Shown here: one piece after another, positions 19,345 to 29,500 of the stretch
Layout of the letters: each line of letters starts with the position of its first letter
Position numbering within the stretch: the first letter of the stretch is position 1
Assembly (NCBI GenBank): GCA_938030705.1
Contig: CALHIR010000002.1
Span: 66,515 to 130,514, forward strand
DNA: 64,000 nt
Direction of reading: 5' to 3'
Source of the DNA: Candidatus Poseidoniaceae archaeon
GTDB lineage: Archaea > Thermoplasmatota > Poseidoniia > Poseidoniales > Poseidoniaceae
Program-made: the position numbers and the translations under genes
Notes under the pieces: generated by a model
Told to the model about the DNA's origin: nothing
What the model saw: the letters and a program-made list of their open reading frames with translations, nothing else
The model's database searches: none

Positions 19345-20118
19345 ATGGATACGATGTTTCTTGACGAAACCTCGGGGAAGTGGTTGGCTTTGGCCGTCCT
19401 CGCCGTCGTTTCCATCTCGCTGATCGGCGGCAGCCGACATCAGCCCTTCCCCGAAATATCCGGTCGTTTTGGTTGGATTTTAGCCAGCATCACGGGGCTG
19501 CTTGCGTTGGGCGAATCCGCCCCTCGCCCGATGTCGCTCACGTTTCTGCTCGTCGTGGTGTTGGGCTTGGGCAGTTACGGGGTCCTCGTTGGCGTTCACC
19601 ACATGGTTCGAACGCGCCGGGACGTGTTCATCGCCCCCATGTCGGGTTTTGTGTTTTGCACCGGGGCAGGCGGGCTCATGGTGTTGACTTGGCCCGACCT
19701 CAACACCCTTGAGCAGTGGGCAGGCTTTCTTTTGCTCGTTCTGCTGGGAGGGGGCCAGACGTGGATGGTGTTCCGTGGGCTCCTCATCGGCCGCCTTCCC
19801 CTCGCATGGAGTCAAGCCGGCATGGTGGCGTTGCAGCGACGTCAACTCCATGGCCCCCACGGAGCAATTTCCTGTTTTGAACGAGGCTGGGATGCAGATG
19901 AGGAACACCTCAACCCGATGGCCTATGTTGCCTTGCACCGGATTCATGTGTATCTCAACCAACCCGAGGACGCCCGTCGGTGGTTGGAGGCGTTTGAAGA
20001 CGCTGGTGGGGAGGCAGCGGTTGCGCCCGAATGGATTGGGGCCATACACGAGGCATTGACCGAGATGGGTGCAGATTTTTCTTCCTTCAGTCCAGTTTCA
20101 AGCACGGAAGAGGGTTGA
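19345..20118 (+). CDS. Polytopic membrane protein with helical C-terminal domain
   Basis: 257 residues. Hydrophobic segments at about 14-30, 43-58, 65-85, 98-115 and 122-140 suggest four or five membrane helices. The C-terminal 100 residues (LQRRQLHGPHGAISCFERGWDADEEHLNP and a following helical pair) look like a tetratricopeptide-like pair: VALHRIHVYLNQPEDARRW has TPR spacing. No enzyme motif is seen. It lies 26 bases after rlmH on the same strand. Function unknown. Confidence 0.7.
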   Translation: MDTMFLDETSGKWLALAVLAVVSISLIGGSRHQPFPEISGRFGWILASITGLLALGESAPRPMSLTFLLVVVLGLGSYGVLVGVHHMVRTRRDVFIAPMSGFVFCTGAGGLMVLTWPDLNTLEQWAGFLLLVLLGGGQTWMVFRGLLIGRLPLAWSQAGMVALQRRQLHGPHGAISCFERGWDADEEHLNPMAYVALHRIHVYLNQPEDARRWLEAFEDAGGEAAVAPEWIGAIHEALTEMGADFSSFSPVSSTEEG

Positions 20119-20159
20119 ATTCACTCTTTTTCGGGGGAAACTGATACATCAAAAACGAG

Positions 20160-20170
20160 GACTTATATTC
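20160..20170 (+). promoter_or_regulatory. TATA box upstream of the 93-residue membrane protein gene
   Basis: GACTTATATTC lies about 21-31 bases before the ATG at 20191. Its TTATAT core is at the spacing expected for a short-leader archaeal promoter, and the purine-rich ACGAG just upstream could serve as a BRE. The 72-base gap after the previous gene allows an independent promoter. Confidence 0.45.
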
Positions 20171-20190
20171 TTCAAGGGTGATGTAACATC

Positions 20191-20472
20191 ATGAAAACCC
20201 TCAGGGAAGCCCCCGACGACTGGCCCCTGGGCAACATCCTTTGGTTTGCCGTGCTCGTTTGGTTTTCGTCAAGCCTCCTCTCCCAATCGGCTTACATGGC
20301 CATCCACGGCTTGCCGTACGACGCCGTCCCCATGCTGAAGTCGCTCGGTCCGGTGTACTACCTGATCATCGCCCTCGAGGTCACCCTCTGGGCCGGTCTT
20401 CTGGTGATGGGCTTGCTCAAGCTCAGTCGCTCCCGTCGCCCCGAGGCGCCCATGCCGGGGACTCCTGCGTGA
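20191..20472 (+). CDS. Small two-helix membrane protein
   Basis: 93 residues with two hydrophobic segments (ILWFAVLVWFSSSLLSQSAYM and VYYLIIALEVTLWAGLLVMGLL) and a short basic, proline-rich tail (LSRSRRPEAPMPG). No family is recognised. Preceded by a TATA-like box at the correct distance, which supports it as a real gene. Function unknown. Confidence 0.6.
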   Translation: MKTLREAPDDWPLGNILWFAVLVWFSSSLLSQSAYMAIHGLPYDAVPMLKSLGPVYYLIIALEVTLWAGLLVMGLLKLSRSRRPEAPMPGTPA

Positions 20473-20567
20473 CCTTGACGGTCGGAAGTAGATTTTTCGT
20501 CAAAAAACGAAGATTCTTCATCCCTAACCTCCGATGAGTAAAAGAAGCGTCAAGTGAAGGGTAAACC

Positions 20568-21053
20568 GTGACTACACCTTCCGATGAACCTCTCTATTCC
20601 GGTTTACCGATGGAGTTGGACGAACTTTCCCCCGAAGCGGCTTTGCCGTATCCGCTACCGGACGGAGCGTTGGTGGTCACCATTGAAGAGGCGCGAGCTT
20701 CACTCCCGGAAGCGCACAACGTGCTCATGGTGTTGCAGGCGATGAGCGATGAGGCGCATGATTTGACCAACGAACTTGAATTGCTCCTCGACCAGTTCCC
20801 CATGACCCATCCCCACGTGATGGAGGTCGCAGAACATCTCGGGCAATTGGTCACTCAGTGGCAAGCCAGCGTGGCTCGTCTCGAAAGCATTGGCGCCCGC
20901 ATCGTTTCCATGGACCCCGGACGCTTGGAGTGGTATGGGGTTGTTGACCGCCGAATGGCCTTGTTTTCATGGGCGGTAGGCGAGGTCGATATCGAGTGGT
21001 ATTATCGGATGGAAGAAGGCTTCCCTTCCCGCAAACCCCTCATAGAGGCATGA
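20568..21053 (+). CDS. DUF2203 family protein
   Basis: 161 residues from a GTG start. The segment VVTIEEARASLPEAHNVLM matches the FTLEEANALLP opening of DUF2203. The C-terminal VVDRRMALFSWAVGEVDIEWYYRMEEGFPSRKPL matches the family's 'valLCWRlGE..i.yWHe.e.Gfa.RqPl' close. The middle is an amphipathic helical region. No biochemical function is established for DUF2203. A short N-terminal extension of about 25 residues precedes the domain. The stop is 23 bases before the adenosyltransferase gene, so they are probably co-transcribed. Confidence 0.78.
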   Translation: MTTPSDEPLYSGLPMELDELSPEAALPYPLPDGALVVTIEEARASLPEAHNVLMVLQAMSDEAHDLTNELELLLDQFPMTHPHVMEVAEHLGQLVTQWQASVARLESIGARIVSMDPGRLEWYGVVDRRMALFSWAVGEVDIEWYYRMEEGFPSRKPLIEA

Positions 21054-21076
21054 TGTCGCAGGGCTGAGGTCGGTCC

Positions 21077-21772
21077 ATGGTCAAGATCAATCGCGTGTAC
21101 ACGGGTGGCGGCGACGAAGGGGAATCCTCGCTTGTTGACGGTTCCCGTCGCAAAAAATCAGACCCGCGGTTCAGCGTGGTCGGCACCTGTGACGAGGCCA
21201 ACAGTTGGCTTGGCTTGGTCTTGGCTGAAATTAACCGCCTCCCCGACCACGAAGACGGAGGGGAGCGAACCAACGTTCAACGCGTGCAAGCCGTTCTCAA
21301 CGAAGCCATTGTTCGTGTTCAAAACGAACTGTTTGATTTGGGCGCCGAGTTGGCCTGCCCTCCCGAAACTTTGCCGGAATACATGGTGCTTCTCTCCCAA
21401 GGTCAAACGGATGTGTTGATGGCCGAAATGGATGCGTGGTTGGCTTCCTTGCCCGAATTGACAAGTTTCATTCTCCCCGCAGGCTCGCCGCCCGTAGCGT
21501 GCATGCAGGTCGCTCGGACGGTGGTGCGAAGGTTGGAGCGTGATATCGTGCAACTCCAGGAACATGAGGGGGCGGCTTCGGTTCGCCCGCTCGTGAAAGT
21601 CTACGTAAACCGCCTTTCTGATTGGTTGTTCGTCATGGGGCGTTGGGTCAGCACGATGTTAAACGAAGAAGAGGCGCTGTGGGTTCCCTTGGGCAAGCGG
21701 CCGGCGGAGAAAGGCGTGGCGCACCGTGTTGAACAGATGCAAGCCAACGACGATGATTTTTCCACGTTGTGA
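21077..21772 (+). CDS. Cob(I)alamin adenosyltransferase, PduO/MMAB type
   Basis: 231 residues. The N terminus has VYTGGGDEGESSLVDG, the ATP-binding VYTRTGDxGxT region of PduO-type adenosyltransferases, followed by FSVVGTCDEANSWLGL (the D-E-L-N helix region). Later FILPAGSPPVACMQVARTVVRRLER and VYVNRLSDWLFVMGRW match the conserved active-site helices. The enzyme transfers adenosyl from ATP to cob(I)alamin to make coenzyme B12. In organisms without full B12 synthesis it serves salvage; which dependent enzyme is used here cannot be seen in the window. It converges with the Nudix gene, 1 base apart. Confidence 0.9.
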   Translation: MVKINRVYTGGGDEGESSLVDGSRRKKSDPRFSVVGTCDEANSWLGLVLAEINRLPDHEDGGERTNVQRVQAVLNEAIVRVQNELFDLGAELACPPETLPEYMVLLSQGQTDVLMAEMDAWLASLPELTSFILPAGSPPVACMQVARTVVRRLERDIVQLQEHEGAASVRPLVKVYVNRLSDWLFVMGRWVSTMLNEEEALWVPLGKRPAEKGVAHRVEQMQANDDDFSTL

Positions 21773-21773
21773 A

Positions 21774-22184
21774 TTACTGGGTCCCGTGCAACTCAACAAA
21801 TCGCTTGGCCAAACGGACCACGGCTCGCGTCTCATCGTGGGTGATGGTGTCCAAGGCCTGCTCCCAATCCAGCCAGAGGTGGCCTCGGTGTTCATGTGAG
21901 AGCTGAACGTCCATCTCATCGGTTTCAGCGATGTACCAGTAGACTTCCTTGACCTGCCGCTTACCTTTGTGGCGGAAGGTGTATTCCGTTCGCTCCTCGA
22001 AGCCTTCCAAAATCGTGACGTCAAGAATGCCAGTTTCCTCAGCGAGTTCACGTCGCATCGTGGCGTGACGGCCCGCATCGTCCGCTTCCACATGGCCTTT
22101 GGGCAGGTCCCAATGCCCTTGCGGGTATTGCAGCAAGAGCACCGTTCCATAATTGACCAGCACCACCCCGCAGGACGTTTCCAT
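21774..22184 (-). CDS. Nudix hydrolase, Ap4A hydrolase (NUDT2)-like
   Basis: 136 residues. GHWDLPKGHVEADD leads into the Nudix box, which ends RRELAEETGI; the catalytic RE-x2-EE glutamates are present. The box is one residue longer than the canonical 23-residue pattern between the first glycine and the RE pair. The later EVYWYIAETDEMDVQLSHEHRGHLWLDWEQA closely resembles the C-terminal half of Ap4A hydrolases of the NUDT2 type. Cleavage of dinucleoside polyphosphates is therefore the likely reaction, by homology. It is divergent from the DHH phosphoesterase gene. Confidence 0.85.
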   Translation of the reverse strand: METSCGVVLVNYGTVLLLQYPQGHWDLPKGHVEADDAGRHATMRRELAEETGILDVTILEGFEERTEYTFRHKGKRQVKEVYWYIAETDEMDVQLSHEHRGHLWLDWEQALDTITHDETRAVVRLAKRFVELHGTQ

Positions 22185-22269
22185 GTGGGGGGGCTATCGC
22201 TTCTCATTCATGGTCATAACGGGTGAGCACCACCCAACCTTGATGGACATGGGCGAAAGGCAGTGAAGC

Positions 22270-23259
22270 ATGGGCATCCTTCCGTTGAGCATCGATGAGG
22301 TCCCCCCCTACCGTCGTATCGTGGCCGATTCGGACATGGACGGCTTGTTCGGTGCGGCCGTCCTCAAAGCCTTTCGTCCAGAGGCGACCGTCACCTTCAC
22401 CCACGCCGCTGCACTGCGTGCTGGACTGGTAGACGAGACGATTGGACGGGACACGGTGCTGGTGGATTTACCCTTTCATCCGGCCTGCGGCTGGTTTGTT
22501 GACCACCATTTGACCAACCGGCCCGACGAGAGCGAGGCGACGATGTTTGAGGCCAAGGGGGGCACTCAGCACTGGGAAGCCACGCCATCGGCCGCCCGAT
22601 TGGCGTACGAATTGCTGGCAGACATCACCGATATGGACCACTTGGCGCCGATGATGCCGGTGGTGGATGCCTTGGATTCCGGTGGTATCACCAAAGAAGA
22701 ATTTCTGGCCGACGGCCCGTTGTTACAACTCGCACGAACCTGCACATCGCGAGACCCCGAGTACATGGCGCATCTGGTCAATTTGTTGGCCAACGGGGCT
22801 TCGTTTGAGGCGTTGCTTTCCGACCCCATCGTCAAAGCCAGATGTCAGGAAGCAGCCAAGGAACGAAACGTCGCTCAACGTCATGTGGAACAAAACACCA
22901 CCGTACACGATCGCTTGGCTGTGTGTCGGATGGATGAAACGTCCTTGCGAAGCAACGGCTACTTGGTCACCGCATGGGTGGGCGACGCTGCCGATGCGTG
23001 TTGCATCGTCCACGGGTATGCCGATGGCGCCCTTGAGACGCCCGACCGCCCACCGCTCGGGGCCAGTTTTTACGCCAATTCTTTTCTTCCCAACGGCCAA
23101 GGTCGATACGATCTGTCCCGTATGGCCACGTCGCTGGATCCTACCGGCGGCGGCCATGCCAATGCTTGCGGCTGCAGAATCCAACCTCCTGGCCTTGAAG
23201 CCAACATGGAGCACTGGCTTTCGATGTGGGCTGACCGCGACGTCGTGCTAAAGCTCTGA
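22270..23259 (+). CDS. DHH/DHHA1 family phosphoesterase
   Basis: 329 residues. Motif I is ADSDMDGLFGAAVL, a further acidic site is VLVDLPFHP, and the name-giving motif is FVDHHLTN, all in the N-terminal catalytic domain that binds two metal ions. The C-terminal DHHA1 substrate domain has GGGHANACGCRI. The set fits RecJ/NrnA-like or related phosphoesterases, which hydrolyse single-stranded DNA, short oligoribonucleotides or cyclic dinucleotides; the substrate cannot be told from the motifs. Length is near that of NrnA-type proteins rather than RecJ. Confidence 0.85.
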   Translation: MGILPLSIDEVPPYRRIVADSDMDGLFGAAVLKAFRPEATVTFTHAAALRAGLVDETIGRDTVLVDLPFHPACGWFVDHHLTNRPDESEATMFEAKGGTQHWEATPSAARLAYELLADITDMDHLAPMMPVVDALDSGGITKEEFLADGPLLQLARTCTSRDPEYMAHLVNLLANGASFEALLSDPIVKARCQEAAKERNVAQRHVEQNTTVHDRLAVCRMDETSLRSNGYLVTAWVGDAADACCIVHGYADGALETPDRPPLGASFYANSFLPNGQGRYDLSRMATSLDPTGGGHANACGCRIQPPGLEANMEHWLSMWADRDVVLKL

Positions 23260-23260
23260 A

Positions 23261-23497
23261 TCAGAACTTCCGAGTCACCGTGATGTTTGAGGCGTTCTCG
23301 ATGTCAATTTCCTCATCGGGCTCCTCAATCGGTTCTTGGGCTTGAGCAGGAGCCGCCTTCAATCGCTTGACGGCCGCCTTGAGCACCTCAAATTCAATCT
23401 CGAGGTCCTCCAAAGCATCTCGCGTTTCCTCGATGTGCTTTTCAACACGGGCCAACACTTTGTTGACTTTCTTCAGGGTACGGTCCTGTCGTGCCAT
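23261..23497 (-). CDS. Small coiled-coil protein
   Basis: 78 residues from the ATG at 23497 (the frame is open to 23536). Heptad-like hydrophobic spacing in LKKVNKVLARVEKHIEETRD and EDLEIEFEVLKAAVKRLK predicts a coiled coil, followed by an Ala/Pro/Gln linker and an acidic tail (EEPDEEIDIENAS) with a basic end (TVTRKF). Not recognised as a family. It sits 51 bases after the start of the RND transporter gene in the same direction, so is downstream of it in the operon. Function unknown. Confidence 0.6.
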   Translation of the reverse strand: MARQDRTLKKVNKVLARVEKHIEETRDALEDLEIEFEVLKAAVKRLKAAPAQAQEPIEEPDEEIDIENASNITVTRKF

Positions 23498-23548
23498 GGT
23501 GTTCCGTCCGCCAGCCTTGATTTGAAGGTTCTCCACCGGAAAGGGGGG

Positions 23549-25885
23549 TCATTCCTGCTCAATTTCACTCGGCGAAGGCGTTGCTGAAGGACGAAGGAAA
23601 GCCGGCGCCCACCAGTTCCACTTCCCCATCAACCGCATGGTCGAAGGCACCACCAAGGCGCGCACAAGCGTCGCATCAATGAAGATGGCCAAGGCCAAAC
23701 CCAACCCAATTTGCTTCAGGATGATGACCGACGAGAGGCCGAAGGCGCTGAAAACGACGACCATGATGGCGGCGGCGCCCGTGATGAGCCCTCCCGTTTT
23801 CTGCAAGCCATTGGCGACAGCGAGCGTGTTATCGCCGGTCCGTTCCCATTCCTCATGAATGCGAGAAAGCATCAGGACTTCGTAGTCCATGGAGAGACCA
23901 AATACGATACAAAACATGATGACCGGATTGCCTGAATCAATGGGTTGCGGGGTGAAATTAAGCAGTTCAGCGCCGTAGCCCCATTGGAAGACCCAGACCA
24001 ACATTCCGAAAGAGGCCGAAATGGAGAGGATGTTCATGGCAATGGCTTTGATGGGAATCACGATTGATTTTACTTGAACGAAAATCAAGACGGATGTGGC
24101 GATCAGAATAAACGCCAGGGCTCGGGGTAAGTTGTCAGCGATGGCGTCGAGGTTATCGGCGTTGTAAGCAGCGAAACCCGCGACCAGGAGTCGGTCATTC
24201 TCGCCGGTCAGTTCATCAAGGAAGCTCCCTCTTTCCTCGCGAAGGTCCTCGACCACCTGGCGAGAATCGACGTTTGTTTGCGCTCCTTTGAGTTGCACCG
24301 ACATCATCGTTGCATTCTCGCCCACAAAGGCTGTTCGGAGGCTTTCGCGCATTGCGGCTTGTCCCGGCGGCATGGCTTCGCTGGGGGCGTTCCAGAACTG
24401 CACGACATCATTTGCACTCATGCCCGGTGCGGGAAGGCCAACGCCGATGCCTCCTGACACCCTCGTATCGTTCAAGAGTTCAAGGAGGTAGGCGTGTTGG
24501 GCTTTCAGGTTGTCCTCACTCAGCGGGTCGGCTCCGTCGGTATCGATGACGATGAAGATGGAATTGGCCGCTTGGTCAGGCCAGAGTTCGTCAATGAGTT
24601 CCATGCCTTGCCGGGCTTCGTCATCGGGTGGGAGCGCTTTCCATGAGGAGAGTGAGAATTCAGCGTAGGCGAAGGGCAAACCAGCGCCGATCAGGAGAAT
24701 GAGGGTTGGGATGAGGACGGCCCATGGGCGATCCATAACTCGCTTGGCAATTCTCGCCCAGACGCCATCGTCCTTGGCCCGCATGTCAAAAGCATAGGGG
24801 ATTTTGAAATTGTTGATTTTTGGCCCGAGCGAGGCCATAACAGCGGGCAGGACAACGGTCGAGTACACCATCGCAATGGTCACGGCGATGGTGCCACCGA
24901 TTCCGAGCGATGGAAGGGAGGTGTTGGTGAAGAACAACATTCCCATCAACCCGATGGCCACGGTTATGCCGGAGTAAAAGACGGCCTTGCCGGCGGTTGC
25001 ACAACTCATGGCCGTTGCCGTTCTGGTGTCGTGGCCTCGATCCAACTCCTCTCTGAAGCGGTTCACCAAGAAGAGGGAGTAATCAATGGATACACCGATG
25101 CCGATCAGCGACACGATGTTCGTAGCGTAGACGGTGACGTCGGTGATGTTTGACAACCAAATCGTCATGCCAACTGCGGCCACCAAGGTGCCACCGCCCA
25201 CCCCCATCGGCAAGATGGCTGCGATGAGCGAGCCAAAGATGAGGCCGAGGATGAGGAGGGTCAGTGGAATGGCCACCACTTCTGCCTTGATGAGGTCTTT
25301 TTTGATGCGGTCGTCAAAGGTCCAATCGAGAAAAATGCCGTCGGTCATCCATCCGTCGAAGGCGCTGTCGAGGTCAACCGTCTCTTCGAGGTCGGTAAGC
25401 AGAGTTTTTGCCTCTTTCCGGTTGGTGTTGAAGACGATTTTATTGATGGCGTATGTTCCGCTTTCGTCCGTCACAACGACGTCATCTCGGTCGACTTCAT
25501 CCTTTTCCCATGAATATTCAACGTTGGCGTTCGGATGGTTTGCGATATCGCTCAAGGCATCTCTCACGGCCTGTTGCCATTCCTCAGAGGTGTCGTTGAG
25601 GGTTGGGTGGAACACCACATAGCGGAAGGAGGGCCCGCTTTCTTCGGTATCGGTGGCGAAGCGCTCGGAGATGAGGCGGCCAGCGTTGACGGACTCGACA
25701 TCGTCTTCTCCAAACCCTTCCGCCCAGTCGGGGCCGATCGCCATGAGCCCCCCCATCAGGATACACGAAACAAGACCAAAAGCCATCATGGCTTTCCTGT
25801 GGTCGTGGATGAACAAACCGAGTTTGAAGAAAGCCCGGTTCTCGAGCATCTTTGGGTCAGTAGCCCCTTCCATGGGTGGTTCCAA
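23549..25885 (-). CDS. RND/MMPL-superfamily transporter
   Basis: 778 residues in two repeated halves. Each has a large extracytoplasmic loop after the first helix, then a cluster of five or six helices; in the first half these include TLLILGLIFGSLIAAILPMGV and ISIDYSLFLVNRFREE. The GVSIDYSLF and, in the second half, GLSMDYEVLMLSRIHEE motifs match helix-4-type signatures of MMPL/hydrophobe RND exporters (proton-relay aspartates). The likely topology is 12 helices. Substrates of archaeal MMPL-like proteins are unknown; lipid or hydrophobic-compound export is a family-based guess. The start may be the Met at residue 13 (MLENRAF). Confidence 0.85.
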   Translation of the reverse strand: MEPPMEGATDPKMLENRAFFKLGLFIHDHRKAMMAFGLVSCILMGGLMAIGPDWAEGFGEDDVESVNAGRLISERFATDTEESGPSFRYVVFHPTLNDTSEEWQQAVRDALSDIANHPNANVEYSWEKDEVDRDDVVVTDESGTYAINKIVFNTNRKEAKTLLTDLEETVDLDSAFDGWMTDGIFLDWTFDDRIKKDLIKAEVVAIPLTLLILGLIFGSLIAAILPMGVGGGTLVAAVGMTIWLSNITDVTVYATNIVSLIGIGVSIDYSLFLVNRFREELDRGHDTRTATAMSCATAGKAVFYSGITVAIGLMGMLFFTNTSLPSLGIGGTIAVTIAMVYSTVVLPAVMASLGPKINNFKIPYAFDMRAKDDGVWARIAKRVMDRPWAVLIPTLILLIGAGLPFAYAEFSLSSWKALPPDDEARQGMELIDELWPDQAANSIFIVIDTDGADPLSEDNLKAQHAYLLELLNDTRVSGGIGVGLPAPGMSANDVVQFWNAPSEAMPPGQAAMRESLRTAFVGENATMMSVQLKGAQTNVDSRQVVEDLREERGSFLDELTGENDRLLVAGFAAYNADNLDAIADNLPRALAFILIATSVLIFVQVKSIVIPIKAIAMNILSISASFGMLVWVFQWGYGAELLNFTPQPIDSGNPVIMFCIVFGLSMDYEVLMLSRIHEEWERTGDNTLAVANGLQKTGGLITGAAAIMVVVFSAFGLSSVIILKQIGLGLALAIFIDATLVRALVVPSTMRLMGKWNWWAPAFLRPSATPSPSEIEQE

Positions 25886-25982
25886 AAAAACACTGTATTT
25901 GAATCGGCGTCTTTCTTCCCAACACCAAGTGTCCCGTAAACCACCACATCAGATGGTGCGGTTTGGCTGACCAAAGGCTGGA

Positions 25983-26453
25983 TCACATCAGTACATCGAA
26001 CGTGTAGATGAAACCCAAGAAGGCGTGAATGAATACGAGGTAGATGATCAGGTCTGCGGCTCGTCCGTGCTTGAGTTTAGCTACAGCGAAGGATTCTCCT
26101 GCCGTTCGCTGAGCTCGGGCCTGCTTGCCAAGGCGCGTCATGAACACCATCAAGCCAAAGCCAACGGGCCCCATGAACCCGTGGAGGGATTGCGGCACAA
26201 GGGAGACCATCACGCCTTCACCGGCGTACCAGCCCGTGAAGCCACGGGCAACAAAGGCCACGAGGATGACGACCCCGGTGGCCCAAAGGAGGCGTTCCCC
26301 GTTGGTTTCGTGGCGGGCCAAGTGGATGGCTCGCTCTTCGCCTTTGAGTTGATAGGACTTTTTTCGCCAAGCGTATTGCCACCACATCCACACCACCAAT
26401 GCGCTCGCCAGAAGCGGGTGCAAAAGCAAAGCAACGGTGGGTATGAGTTCCAT
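25983..26453 (-). CDS. Four-helix membrane protein rich in conserved-looking histidines
   Basis: 156 residues with four hydrophobic segments (ALLLHPLLASALVVWMWW, LLWATGVVILVAFVARGF, GFMGPVGFGLMVFMT and LIIYLVFIHAFLGFIYTF). Histidines fall in or near the helices (LLHPLL, ARHETN, SLHGFMG, LKHGRA, FIHAFLG). The pattern recalls four-helix haem b or DUF4079-like membrane proteins, but no diagnostic signature is certain. Divergent from the PIN-domain gene, 127 bases apart. A haem-binding role is only an inference from helix and histidine spacing. Confidence 0.65.
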   Translation of the reverse strand: MELIPTVALLLHPLLASALVVWMWWQYAWRKKSYQLKGEERAIHLARHETNGERLLWATGVVILVAFVARGFTGWYAGEGVMVSLVPQSLHGFMGPVGFGLMVFMTRLGKQARAQRTAGESFAVAKLKHGRAADLIIYLVFIHAFLGFIYTFDVLM

Positions 26454-26580
26454 CTTGACTCAACGCCGACGATAGGTCTCGGGTTCATGGAGGTATGCCT
26501 CCAGCTCCCAAAATGGGCAAATCAACCCATCGGTGGGTTGAAAGGGCTCTCGTCGTGGGGGAAAATGAGGGGATGAAGGG

Positions 26581-29500
26581 TTGGACGAACAGTACATGGA
26601 AACCTGTCTCAAGGCAGCGTTTTCAAAACCCAAGTCGGGTACTGTTCGCGTCTCCATCATGAATCGTGAGTCTGCGTGGAAGATGTTGGCCAAACCTCTC
26701 CGTGCCCATTTGGTCATCGCTGCTCACGAACAAGAGCCGCCTGCTTCTGAAGACGATGAGGACGCTTCACCACGCCGCCCCACCATGAATCGACCCCGAG
26801 GTCGCATGCGTCGTTCGGGTCGACAAACGGGCCCAGCTCACATGTCATGGCTTCACAAACCCCAAGAGATCATCGACGAGTCTCCCTACTCCACCGCCTA
26901 CCAATTGGCAACCTTGCTGGTGCATAAGCAACTGGATGAGGACAACTGGGACGAGGCTTGGAATGCTCAGGAAAACCTGCTTCGAGAAACGTGCATGGTG
27001 GAAGGCGTCCATCCCGTGTGGCATACCATCGGGGAAAAGACCCCACTTCTGGGCCAATTCCTCGCCTTCCCAAAGGCCAAGGTGGTCAAGGCCAAAGAAA
27101 CGGTATCGATGGGAACGGACTTCTTCTGGATTGACCCGCGGGACAAAGACGGCATCATAACCGTACTGAAATTAGCCAGCGCTGGCGTGAACGACCCGGA
27201 CATCAAGGTCGCCCTACAGAAGGCCACCAACCAAATTTCTGGCGGCCGGTCGTTGGATTTGGAGGCGCCACTGAACGCGCTTGAGGGCTCCATGGCCTTC
27301 ATCACCGTCTTGCTTGCACTTCATGCCGGTCATGAAGTCCCCCCGGCGGCGAGAAAGGCCTGCAAGAAGGCTGATGGGGACCTTGCTGATGCACTGGAGG
27401 ACTTCGAACGTCTTCTCGCCGGCACCGTCAACGATTGGCCCTCGCTTCTTTCGTTGAGTCGCGACGACTCGCTCTCGATGGCTCGCCGAACCCTCGGCTG
27501 GCAACACGCTCCCTCAGAAGCCGAGTCTTGCACTTCAAGTGACCTTGAGGCAGGCCTGGCTTTGCTTGAACAAGCAGGCATCCACGAAGGTCGTGATCGA
27601 TTGACGTGGTGGCGTTTGAATGCGCTGCTGAAGGAAGGCGATCAAACCGAGGCGGTCAGCGTTCTCCAAGAGCGCCGACTGGATGCCACCTCGGATGTCG
27701 CCGAATTGCTTCCAGTTGTTGTCTCCCTCAACAGCGAAGAAGCCAACGATTGGCTGATGCGTTTCATGGACGACGTGGACGAACATGCCCTGTATCATAT
27801 CCTTCATGAGATGGCCTTGAGCGCTCCGCTACGTCGCAAGGCGGCCCAGCGTCTGTGCGATGAGCAAGGTCCGATGTGGGAGGAAAGTCGCTCGGTGGCC
27901 CTTTCGCTGTTGCTCGAAGAACTCGATGTTGACCGTCTGGCCCGAGTCTTTGCAAGCGACGACCTTCTCTCACTCTCCCATCCCTACATGTCGCTGCTCG
28001 TGAGCCATCTGGCACCCGCCAACATCAATGCTGCTCTTCGCCCTCACATCTCGACGTGCCGCACGCAGGCTTTGCAAGCCATTCACGGGGCAGAGGTGCC
28101 CGATGTGTTGAGTCCTTTGGCCGAGCACCTCCTTCTGTTGATGGAAGGCATCTACAAAGAAACTCCAGAAGTGGCTGAAGTGCTCAGCACCAAGGCGCTG
28201 AAGGCCTTCTCGCCGATCAGCAGGGCCCTGGCCGGCGACGGCGTGGTCAGCGCTACCCATGTTCGCAACATGGGAGCCAGTTTGGAAGAACTGGCCCTTT
28301 CGCCTATCGAGCGACGCTTGTTTGACGTGATGTTGCTCACCCTGACGATGAACCGCCACCTCCAGGCGTTCAACATCGGCATGGCAAAGGCGGAGGACAC
28401 CGAAGAATTGGACCACCTCTTGGTCAATCCCGCCCTCCCGCTTCGCCTGATTCAATCCTTCTCCGTTTTGATGGTGGAACACGACCTGGGCCTGCCGAAC
28501 CTGGTCGCTTGGTACCAGAAGAATGACCCGCTCTCACCGTGGGCGCCGCTGGCCCGAGCGGCTCATTTTACCGCCGAGGCTGATGAGTTGAATTCCGCTC
28601 GCGAATACTCCCGGGCGGCCGAGTTGTTCAACAAGCAACGAAAGAGCGGCAACGACGCCACCGACTGGGCATCCAGCAGCGAAGACAACGACTTCGTTCT
28701 CTCGTTGCCGTTGATGCTCTATCGCAAGTCCCTCATTCACTACGCCCACGCCACTTCATGGTCTGAGGCCGTTGAGTTGCTCGATCGTGTGCCTTCGCTG
28801 AAGACCGCCATTACGGAACGCTTCAAACTCTACTTGCGGGTGTGTCACTTGGCAGGGAAGGACACCAATGCTGCCGCCCGCCTTATCCGGAACCATGTGC
28901 AACAACGCCGGACGGTCCTCGAAGAGGATGTTGAAGGCAACATGGTGGAAAAGACGCGAACGTCCTACAACGAAGAAGAACTCGACCTGCTTCGCAATTA
29001 TCCGTTTGAACAGGCCCACCTTCTGCCACCTGAGCCCTTCTTGGGTCGTGTCACAGCGGCATCGACCCACATCAGTCGGGACTTGCGCCGTTCCAGAACA
29101 CAATTCGAGCATCAATTTAGGCAAGCCATGCAGGGCAGTTCGCCTTCCATGGAAGAGATCTACGAGATCGCCAAGAACGCTGCCGAAGAAGCGGCCTTTG
29201 AGGGCTTGATGTACCTCGAGCGGGCTCAGAACTCGAATAAATTCTCAATCACGGCCCGCCAACGACTTGCCGGCGTCGAACAATCGCTTTTCTCACAGTA
29301 CAAAGATGACATTCCGACCTCAAAACGTCGGTTCTTGCACAATCTTTCCTTGACGCCACTGGTCATTGTTGACACCAACGTGCTCGTTGATGCCCTCGTA
29401 GAGCGGATGTACCAACGCATGGATTTGGTGCTTGAAACCAACGTCAACATCATTGGCGCAAATCAGTTCCATCGTATTCTCCTCCACCACGCTCAAGCCA

